This document shows positions 8,534 through 19,100 of a DNA stretch of 64,000 nucleotides, piece after piece (position 1 is the first letter of the stretch; every line of letters starts with the position of its first letter). This DNA is from Devosia sp. ZB163. GTDB lineage: Bacteria; Pseudomonadota; Alphaproteobacteria; Rhizobiales; Devosiaceae. Below the pieces are notes generated by a model, which was not told where the DNA came from, ran no database searches, and was given only the letters and a program-made list of their open reading frames with translations. The stretch lies in the NCBI RefSeq assembly GCF_028613635.1, contig NZ_JAQRMY010000004.1, positions 124,001 to 188,000 of the forward strand. Reading direction: 5' to 3'. The translations under genes and the position numbers were made by a program.

Positions 8534-9939
8534 CGGTCGACGGGCATGTCCTCGAGCGGCAGCCTGGCAATGACGCGGGTACCCCGGTTCGGCTCCGAAA
8601 TCACCTCCACCGTGCCCTTCAGCGCCACCACCCGGTTGCGCATGCCGGCAAGGCCGAGCCGTGGCCGCCCCTCGCTATCGGTTTCCGCCGCCGCCATGCC
8701 TGGCCCCTGATCGGCCACTTCCACCAGCAGCTGCCCGTCGACGGTGGAGACCGATACCTGCTTGGGCGCTCCGGGCGCGTGCTTGGTGGCGTTCGTCAGC
8801 CCTTCCTGCACGATGCGGTAGACGCAGAGCTTGAGTGCCTCATTGACACTCGCCGGCAAGGCCGACTGCTTGTACTGCACCTTCTCGCCGGTAAGGTCTT
8901 CGTGCCGGAAGACGGCGAGGCGAATGGCTTCTTCGAGACTGCTTTGTCCGACCTCCGGCAGGCTGAGACCGGTGGAGATGTTGCGCAGTTCCCCGAGGGC
9001 TTCTTCCGTGATGGTGATGGCGCTTTCGATCTGCTCGACCGGAGGTGGGCCGGATTTCTTGCGGTTGGTGAGGCTCCGCACGACGGTGGTCAACCGGAGC
9101 ATGCCCAGGGTGAGCAACTGGATCGGCCCATCGTGAATGTCCGAGCCGATACGACCCAGGTACTGCTCATTGGCTTCGCTGGCCAGCAGCCGGCTTCTGT
9201 CGGCGACAACCCGCAACTCGGCATTCTGCCAAGCCAACCGGTTCGCCTCGGAGCGCTGCCGCGCGATGGTGGCCGCGCCGCGGCGGACGATGAGGTAGAG
9301 CACCGCGAGCATGAAGATGGTGGTCAAGGCCACGACCACCCAGGTGATCAGGCGGCTTTGCGAGAGTTCCGCGGCCAGGGCGTTGGCATTCTCGTAGATC
9401 TCGCCGACGGCCAGCACCTGCGAGGTGCCGGTGCGGTAGAGCGGCGCGTACACTTCGATCAGCGCCATATCGAGCGTCTGCTCGTACGCGCTCTCCTGGC
9501 TGACCAGATCCTCGTACTCTGCCACGATCTCGCCGGCCGCGGCCTTGGTGACGTCGTTGGAGGCGAAGCGCTGGCCGATCAGGTCCTTGGTGGTGCTGTA
9601 GATGACCACCCCGTCCTCGCGCCAGATCTTGATCGAAACGACAGTGTTGCCGAGCGGCGTGTCGATGAAGAGCTCATCGAGCTCGCGCTGCCGCGCCTGG
9701 GGCAGGGTGCCGTCGCTCAGCAGATCCTGGACCCGGGGCTCGAGGAAGCCAGTCATGAAGTTGGTCGCCTGGGCGCCGGAGGTGACCAGCACCGAGTGCT
9801 TGATCTGCTCGTTCACCCAGGTGCCGAGCACCGCCATGGTCACGCACAGCACCACGCCGGCAACCACCAGGAACTGGGTCGAGATGGGGCGGTCACTGAA
9901 GGCGAGTTTTGACCAAAGTCCAGTAAGCCACCTAACCAA
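8530..9939 (-). CDS. NarL-type sensor histidine kinase (HisKA_3)
   Basis: The 469-residue protein has two membrane helices (about residues 22-42 and 200-218) flanking a ~155-residue periplasmic sensor. A HisKA_3 dimerisation box follows, with the phospho-accepting His in 'RIGSDIHDGPIQLL', then an ATPase domain with 'IVQEGLTNATKHA', 'VADQGPGM' and 'GLAGMRNRV'. It is the probable partner of the convergent response regulator. The start codon is TTG (9939-9937) with no strong ribosome site, so the exact start is uncertain; later starts would remove the first helix. The periplasmic ligand is unknown. Confidence 0.9.
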   Translation of the reverse strand: MVRWLTGLWSKLAFSDRPISTQFLVVAGVVLCVTMAVLGTWVNEQIKHSVLVTSGAQATNFMTGFLEPRVQDLLSDGTLPQARQRELDELFIDTPLGNTVVSIKIWREDGVVIYSTTKDLIGQRFASNDVTKAAAGEIVAEYEDLVSQESAYEQTLDMALIEVYAPLYRTGTSQVLAVGEIYENANALAAELSQSRLITWVVVALTTIFMLAVLYLIVRRGAATIARQRSEANRLAWQNAELRVVADRSRLLASEANEQYLGRIGSDIHDGPIQLLTLGMLRLTTVVRSLTNRKKSGPPPVEQIESAITITEEALGELRNISTGLSLPEVGQSSLEEAIRLAVFRHEDLTGEKVQYKQSALPASVNEALKLCVYRIVQEGLTNATKHAPGAPKQVSVSTVDGQLLVEVADQGPGMAAAETDSEGRPRLGLAGMRNRVVALKGTVEVISEPNRGTRVIARLPLEDMPVDR

Positions 9940-10104
9940 AGTCTAGACCCCAAACTGGTCACAAGGCGGAAAACAAAACCTTCCGTTGAGCAGTATCGCG
10001 TCCCTCGCGCTTCCACCAACAATTGCACCCGACTATCCACAGCTGGGTCGATGCCCAGCAGCCAGCATGGCGGTCGGGAGAAATACCGCCAACAGGAGGG
10101 AACG

Positions 10105-13100
10105 ATGGCGGTCAAACTCAACCAGCACGACCTGGAGTTCATACTCAAGCAGATCGAGATCGCCGAGGCCCACGCTGCCGGCACCCCTCTCACCGAGCTC
10201 ATTGCCCAGCCGCATCTGCCCTACGGGTTGCGCACCGTGGATGGGACGTACAACAACCTCATCGCCGGCCGCGAAAACTGGGGCGCTTCCGACCAGCCCA
10301 TGCCGCGCCTGCTCGACCCAAGCTGGCGGGTGGAGACGGACAACGAGAGCGTCGACATCAACGGGCCGGCTCCCGGCGGCGACGTCATCAACAACGACTA
10401 CGGCAACGGCGGCCATGTCGTGGACAGCGATCCGCGCATCATCACCAACCTCGTTGCCGACCAGACGCTGAAGAACCCTGCGGCGATCATCGCCGCGCTC
10501 CAGTTCGCGGAGTACGAGGGGGATGTGCTGGTCGCGGTCAACGCTATCCGCGCCGCCTACCAGACCTATCTCGATGCTGCCGGATCGGCCGCGCAGACGG
10601 CCCTCGCCACTCTCGCCGCCGCCCATCCGAACCCCGCCGATCCGCCGACTGCCGCCGAGAAGGCCGCCGCAGTCGAGGCGGCAATCGAGCCGCTCCGCAC
10701 CACGCTGCACGAGCAGCTCGCCGCCGACTACGGCTTCGAGATGGACGGCAACAGCATCGTGCTGCCGAACGTGGCCCCGGACGAGGGGCTGTCAGCGCCG
10801 TTCAATGCCTGGATGACCTTCTTTGGCCAGTTCTTCGATCACGGCCTCGACCTGATCCACAAAGGCAACAACGGGACCATCTTCGTGCCGCTGGCTGCCG
10901 ACGATCCGCTGCGGACCCATGGTCCCGACGGCATCGCCGGCAGTGGAGACGAGGTGCCTCCGTCCCGCGCGTTCATGGTGCTGACGCGTCTCGACCCGAC
11001 AATGACGCCGGGGCCGGATGGCGTGCTCGGCACGGCCGATGACGTCGCAGACGCGAAGAACAAGACCACGCCCTTCATCGACCAGAACCAGACCTACACC
11101 TCGCATCCCTCGCATCAGGTGTTCCTGCGCGAATACGAAATGGTGTTCGACGAGGTGCTCGGCCACGACGTGCCGATGGCCACCGGCCGCCTCCTCGATG
11201 GAGCCGAGGGAGGCCTCGCGACCTGGGGTGACGTCAAGGCGCAGGCGCTGAACCTGCTCGGCATCGAACTGAGCGATATCGACGTGCTCGGTGTACCCCT
11301 GCTTCGCACTGACCCCTACGGCGAGTTCATCCGGGGCGAAGACGGCTTCCCGCAGGTCGTGGTCAATATCGGCCCGGACATGATCCCCAACACCGCCGAC
11401 GACCTGACGGTCTCGGCTTCACCCGGAAATCCGGTGGTGCTCGCGGATCTCAACGGCGGACTGGGGCCGGTGCGGACCTCGCATCAGTTCCTCGACGACA
11501 TCGCCCACAACGCCGCCCCCGTGTTCGATCCGAACTCGCCGGCGAGCCTCGCGCCCGATCCGGACACCGGCACCGACGCGTTCGGCAACCCGGTTCCGTT
11601 CGATCCCAACACCGGCGCGAACCTGCAGTACGACAACGAATTGCTCGACCGGCACTTCATTACCGGCGACGGTCGCGGCAACGAGAACATCGGGCTGACC
11701 GCGGTTCACCACATCTTCCATTCCGAGCACAATCGGCAGATCGAAGACGTCAAGAAGCAGGTCCTCGAAATCGCCGCGAGCGGCCGCGCGGACGACCTCG
11801 CCTTCCTCAACGAATGGCTCCTCGTCGACGTCAACACGCTGCCTGCCGACACGAGCACGCTCAAGTGGGATGGCGAGCGCCTGTTCCAGACGGCGCGCTT
11901 CGCCACGGAGATGCAGTACCAGCACCTCGTGTTCGAGGAGTTCGGCCGCAAGGTGCAGCCGAACATCGATCTGTTCGTGTTCAACACCATCACGGACGTC
12001 AACCCGGCGATCTTCGCCGAGTTCGCCCACACGGTGTACCGGTTCGGTCATTCCATGCTGACCGACCATCTGAAGCTCCTGCCTCTCAATGACCAGGGCC
12101 AGCCGATCGGCCCGGACGGCCAGCCCCTCGCGAGCGCGGCCGGCTGGCAAGGCATTGATGTCGGACTGATCGAGGCCTTCCTCAATCCGGTGCTGTACGA
12201 CAATGACGGTGGCATCACCGCCGAACAGGCGGCCGGCGCGATTGTCCGCGGCCTGACCTATGTCCGCGGCAACGCCATCGACGAGTTCGTGGTGGAGTCG
12301 CTCCGCAACAATCTGCTCGGGCTTCCTCTCGACCTCGCCGCCATCAACCTGGCGCGTGGTCGCGATGCGGGTATCCCGACGCTCAACGAGGCGCGCGAGC
12401 AGCTTTACGCCGCAACCAGCTCCAGCTGGCTCAAGCCCTATGAAAGCTGGGCCGATTTCGGCGCCAACCTCAAGACGCCGGCCTCGATCATCAACTTCCT
12501 CGCCGCCTATGGCGAGCACCCGCTGATTCTCGCCGCGACCACTCTCGAGGACAAGCGCGACGCGGCGATGGCACTGCTGGGTTTGGGCGAGCCGACCGAT
12601 CCCGACGCCATCGTCATTGCCAATGGGGCGTTCGAGACGGACTCGCTGGCGCCGGGGGCGCCCGGGGTCACGGTGGATCCGCTCGGCAACTACACGTTCA
12701 CCCCGCCGAGCGGCTGGACGATGACCGGCGTCGGTGGGCTCTTCGCACCTGCCGCCGGGATTGTCGATCCCACCGGACTGACGGGCCCGAATGTTGCCTG
12801 GCTGGGGCAGGGGGCCCTCCTTTCGCAACTGACGGGGCATGCCCTCGAGGAGGGTGTCAGCTATCGGCTGACGCTGAACATCGGCGACCGCACAGACATG
12901 GCCTGGCCGGGAGGCGAGGCGCGCCTTGTGACCGCCGACGGCCAGGTGATTGCAACCATCCAGCTGGCGCCGCCGGCCAATGGCGACTGGTCGACGGTTG
13001 TTCTCGAGACGGGGCCGATTGCGGCCGGCCTCGCCGGGCTCGGGCTGCGCATCGAGATCCAGCAGACCGGCGGAAGCGGCAACCAGATCCTCGTCGATGA

Positions 13101-16100
13101 CATCCGACTCGATGTGCTGCGTCCGGTCGACATCGCCGACCGGCTCGACTTCCTCAACAGCACCGGTGCCTGGGCCAACACAGAGACCGGACTTAACCGG
13201 GTGGACCTCTGGATCGGCGGCCTCGCGGAAAAGGTCATGCCGTTCGGCGGCATGCTGGGGTCGACCTTCAACGCCGTGTTCGAGCTGCAGATGGAGAACC
13301 TGCAGGAAGGCGACCGGTTCTACTACCTGTCCCGCACGCAGGGCCTCAACCTGCTGAACGAGCTCGAGAACAACGCGTTCTCCAAGCTCATCATGGCCAA
13401 TACCGACCTGGTGCAGCCCGGCCCGGACGGCATCCGCGGGACCGAAGACGACATCATCACCCACCATATCGGCGTCGACTCCTTCGCGCGGTACGACGGC
13501 GTGCTCGAGGTCAACAAGCTCAGCCAGATCGAGACCGATCCGGTGGGCGACGATCCGTTCCTCGGCGCCCTGCGGGCCAAGGTGCAGCGCGACGATCCGA
13601 CGACCGCGGCGGTGGAGACCAACTATCTGCGCTTCACCGGCGGCGAGCACATGGTGATGGGCGGCACAGCCGGCAACGACACGATCATAGGCGGCGACGG
13701 TGACGACGGCATCTGGGGAGGCGCTGGCGACGATCGCATCGAGGGCGGTCACGGCGTCGACCTCGTGGTCGGCGGAGCTGGCGATGACATCATCACCGAC
13801 AGCGGCGACACCGGCGACTTCATCAAGGGCGAGAGCGGCGACGACGTCATCGCCAACTCCAACGGCCTCGACGTCCTGATGGGCGGCGACGGCAAGGACG
13901 TTTTCCTCGTCGGCGTCGATGCCACCGAGGTGTTCGGCGGCGAGGGCGACGACTTCGTCCTCGGCGGCCTCGACCACGACTTCCTGCTCGGCAACGAGGG
14001 CGACGACTGGATGGAAGGCGGGGACGGCTTCGACGTCCTCAACGGCGACAACTCGGAGCTGTTCTTCAACTCCACCATCCTCGGCCATGACGTGCTGATC
14101 GCCGGCGAGAACGAGAACGATTTCGACGCCGAGTCCGGCGACGACATCATGGTCCAGGGCGAAAGCGTCATGCGCAACGAGGGCATGTTCGGCTTCGACT
14201 GGGCCATCTACAAGGGCAGCGACATTGCCGCCGACGCCGACATGCGCATCCCGTTCTTCACCACAGTGGCGGACGACATCCTGCGCGACCGCTTCGACCA
14301 GACCGAGGCACTTTCCGGCTGGGACCACAACGACATCCTGCGCGGCGATGACCGGGGCAGCGACGAGGAGATCGAGCTCGAGCTGAGCCTCGTGAACCAC
14401 GAGCTGTCGCAGGCTGGCGTCAACCGCATCGACGGGCTGCGCGAGCTGCTCGGCCTCGCCGAGTACACGCCCGAGAACGACGATGTCGACCTCGAGAAGG
14501 TCACCGCCTGGACCGGCGGCAACCTGCTGATCGGTGGCGATGGCGGCGACCTCATCGAGGGTCGCGGCGGCGACGACTTCATCCACGGCGACGCCTGGCT
14601 GAACGTCCGCATCCGCATTACGGGCCTCGATCCCGCGACATCGCAGGCTCTCGAGAACACGGCGGCCAACGAGATCGCCACGGTCGACACGCTCAAGCAC
14701 GTGTTCACGGCGGGGCAGGTCGACAGTTCGGGGGATCCGATCCCGGCTGCATGGGTGGGCAAGTCGCTGAGCGAACTGCTGCTGACCCGCGCGATCAAGC
14801 CCAGCCAGATGCATATCGTCCGCGAGATCAAGTACGACGAGGACCCGAGCAACGACACCGACACGGCGGTCTTCGCCGGCAATCGCGACTGGTACGAGAT
14901 CACCCATGTCGGCGACAGGACGATCGTCGCCCGGCGCGAAATGGAGGAGGTCGATCCGCAGATCGACGAGGGGGTCGATACCCTCGTCGGCATCGAGCGT
15001 ATCCTGTTCGCCGATGGCATCTACACCATCCGCCAGACCGGCAACTACGACCCGACGGGCCGGCTGACCATCGAGGGTCTGCCGGCGCAGGAAGGCGAGC
15101 CGCTGACCGTCAACGCCAACGCCATTCGCGACCTCAACAATCCCGACGGGACGATCGCCAGCGGCCAGATCACCTATCGCTGGCAGATCGAGCGCAATGA
15201 CGGCACCGGCGACTACATCAACATCCCCGGTGCCGCGGGCAGCAGTTTCACGCCGACCGAGGAGCATGTGGGCCTGAGGATTCGTGTCATCGGCACCTAC
15301 ACCGATGGCGGCGGCGTGCTGGAAGTGGTGACCTCGCAGCCCACCGACCCGGTGAACAATGTCGACGGCAATCCGACTGGCGACGTGCTCATCAGCGACA
15401 TGACGCCGACCGAGGGCCTGCCCCTGACGGCGACGGCCGCGTTCACCGATCCGGACGGGATCACCGACGCCTTCGAAGAGGGGCTCCTCATCTACCAGTG
15501 GGAGTACTCGACCGACGACGGGGCCACCTGGACGAGCGTGCCCGCCGCGGACGGTGGCAACGCACGAACCTTCGTGCCGGGACCTGAGCTGGTCGGCAGC
15601 AAGCTTCGCATGCGCATCGACTACACCGACGACGGCGGCTCCGCGGAGCAGGTCATCTCGGCGGTCACCCAGGTCGTGGGCAACCACATCGTCTCCAACC
15701 TCGCAGTGATCGACGCGACGGCTGGCGACGCACAGGGCGGTACGACCATCGGCGACGACATCGTGCTTGCCGGCGGAGACGCAAACCAGATCGATGGCGG
15801 CCTCGGCAATGACAGCCTGTCCGGCGGCGGCGGAGCCGACACCTTGTCCGGCGGCGACGGCAACGACGTGATCAACGGCGGCCTCGGCGACGACACGGTC
15901 GACGGAGGCGCGGGGAATGACGTCATCATCCATGGCAACGGCGAAGGCGCCGACGACATCGACGGTGGCAGCGGTTCCGACACGCTGAGGATCGTCGAAG
16001 GCGTGTTTGCCGCCAATGACACGGTGACGGTGGCCCTCGCCGGCGGCGTCATCTCCTCAGTGAACGGCACGACGAGCGTCGCCAATGTCGAGGCGGCAGA

Positions 16101-19100
16101 GCTGCATCTCGCCGGCGGCACCGACACGCTGGTGTACGAGACCGCCGACGACGTGTCGGTCAACATGCTCTCGGGCGCAGCGACCGGCTTCTCGTTCATC
16201 CGCGGCGTCGAGAACGTCGTTGCAGGCAGCGGCGACGACACCCTGCGCGGCAATGGCTCGGCGAATGCCCTGTCGGGTCGTGCCGGCAATGACGACCTGC
16301 GTGGCGGGTTCGGCAACGACACGCTCGACGGCGGCGCCGACAACGACCTGCTCTACGGCGAGGAGGGCGACGACGTCCTCGAGGGCGGGGACGGCAACGA
16401 CCGCATCGATGGCGGGGCGGGCAACGACACCGCTTCCTACGCCTCGGCGGCGGCTGCCGTGACCGTATCGCTCTCGGCGACGCCGACCCGCGCTGCGTTC
16501 GAGGAACAGGATACCGGCGGCGCCGGCCTCGACCGGCTGATCAATATCGAGAACCTCGTCGGCAGCGCCCACAACGATACGCTCCAGGGCGATGGCGCCA
16601 ACAACATCATCGATGGTGGGGCAGGCGCCGACACCATGGCCGGCGAGGGCGGCGACGACACCTATGTCGTCGACAGCTTCTCCGACGTCATCACCGATAC
16701 GAGTGGCAACGACACGGTGGAGACCGCGCTCGACGAGTATGTGCTCGCCGCCGACGCCGAGAACCTGGTTCTCACCGGCAACGCCGCGATCGATGGCATC
16801 GGCAACGTCAAGGACAACCGGCTGACCGGCAATTCGGCCAACAACACGCTGAACGGCGGGGGCGGCAGCGATGCCGTGGTGCTGCGGGGCAATATCGCGG
16901 CCCACACGTTCGCCCTTGCGGCCGGACAGATCACGGTGGCGAGCGCCGCCGGGGGCACCGACACGCTGGTCAGCATCGAGCGGGCCGAGATCGACGGCGC
17001 GTCCTACACAATCGTCCCCGGCACCAACGCCGCCAACGCGGGCGCCTCGGCGCTGCACGGCGGAGGCTCGGCCGACCTGATCCTGGGCTTCAACAACAAC
17101 GACGAACTCCACGGCAACGGCGGCAACGACATCCTCGTCGGCGGAGCCGGCGCCGATACGATGTCGGGTGGCGCGGGCGACGACATCTACCGTGTGCAGG
17201 GCGCCGACCTGGTCATCGAACAGGCCGGCGAGGGTATCGACACGATCTACTCCGACGTCACCCGCAACCTGACCAATGCGGCGCATGTCCAGGGCGAGGT
17301 GGAGAACGTCGTCCTCGTCGGCGCCACCGGCACCGAAGCCCTCAGCGCGACCGGCAATGCGCTGAACAATGTGCTCACGGGCAACGAGGGCGCCAACACC
17401 CTGAGTGGCGGCGCCGGCAACGACACGCTCGTCGGCAATGGCGGCGACGACAATCTTGTCGGCGGCGCCAATGACGACATCCTCGATGGCGGGGCCGGCA
17501 GCGACACGCTCAACGGCGGCGGCGGGACCGATACGGCGGTCTTTGCCGGCAGCGCCGGCGACTATGCCTTCGGCCTGAGCGGCGCCGGGCTCGCCACCGT
17601 CACCCACCTCGCGACCGGCGATGTCGACACGCTGTCGGGCATCGAGCGGATCCGTTTCGGCAATGGACTCGACCTGACCGTGGTCACGAGCGTAGCCGGC
17701 ATTCCGACCGGGCCGGCCATCCTCTTCGGCTCCGATGGCGACGACACCATTGTCGGCGGGCCCGGCGAAGACGTGATTATCGGCGGCCCCGGCGACGACA
17801 CGCTCAACGGCAGCGATATCGGCGACGGCGACGACAACACGCTTCCCGGAACGCCTGATGACGACATCTTCATCTGGTCGGTCGGGGACGGCTCGGACAC
17901 CATCAACGGCGGCATGGAAGGCGTCGACGGCGACCTGTTCCAGATCATCGGCAATGCCGAGCAGGAGGTGTACCGCATCTACACCTACGATGAGGCGGTA
18001 GCGGGCATCGGCTTTGCCGGCAGCGACGAGGCCGAAATCGTCGTGACCCGCGAGGGCGCAGATGGTGTCGAGACCATCATCGCAGTGCTGACCGAGATCG
18101 AGGAGATCGTGGTCAACGGCGCCGGCGTAAGCGGGCCCGGCAGCTCCGGCGGCGACACCTTCGAGATGTACGGCGACTTCTCGGTGACCACGAGCCTGAG
18201 GCCCGACACCATCACCGTGCTGGGGACCAACGGGAACGACACCATCGACGTGACGTCACTGCTGTCGGCCCACCGCATCGTGTTCAGGACCGGCGGCGGC
18301 AATGACGTGATCATCGGGACGCTCCGGCCACAGGATGTGATCGAGCTGCCGGATGGCCGGAACCTCTCAGAATACGCGGTTCGGCCCAACGAGGACGGCA
18401 CGACGACGCTGGTCGGCGCCTCCCATTCGATCACCTTCATGAGCCCCAACGGACTGCCGGTCATTGTCAGCAGCAGTGCTGGCGACAACGGGACGCCACA
18501 GGAGCCGACCGAACCCAACCAGCCTAACGAACCGAACGAGCCCAACACTCCCCCGGGTCCGACTGATCCGGACCCGACTGAGCCGGACCCGACCGAGCCG
18601 GACCCGACCGAGCCGGAAACCGCACCCGTGGTCGGCACTGCCGGCAACGACGTACTCATCGGAGGGGCCGAGGACGACTACCTGATCGGCTTTAACGGAG
18701 ACGACGTAGCCATCGGCTATGGCGGCGCCGACATCCTGATCGGCGGGGCTGGCGCGGACTTCCTCTCGGGCCTGGCCGGCGCCGACACGATATTCGGCGA
18801 TGAAGGCGACGACACGGTCCTGGGTGGCGCCGACGCCGACATGATCTACGGCGGAGATGGTGACGACCGGCTCTTCGGCGATGGCGGCAACGACTATGTG
18901 AGTGCGGGCAGGGGAAACGACGTGGTCGTTGGCGGCGCTGGCAATGACCGGTTCGTCGCGGAAGCAGGAGATGGCAACGACTCCTATTTCGGCGATGAGA
19001 TGACCGGTGGCGCGGGCACGGACACGCTCGACATGTCCAGCATCACCGCCAACGCGACGATCGATCTGGGCACCGGTATCGATGGGCTCGGCAGCGCGGT

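Noticed and set aside
10051-10104. 18-codon N-terminal extension of the peroxidase
   Set aside because: The ATG at 10105 has a strong AGGAGG site; the extension has none and no secretion-signal character.
11419-15933. Minus-strand open frame of ~1500 codons opposite the giant peroxidase
   Set aside because: It is antisense to conserved peroxidase and RTX sequence, has no domain or ribosome site, and arises from the high-GC codon pattern and GGxGxD repeats.
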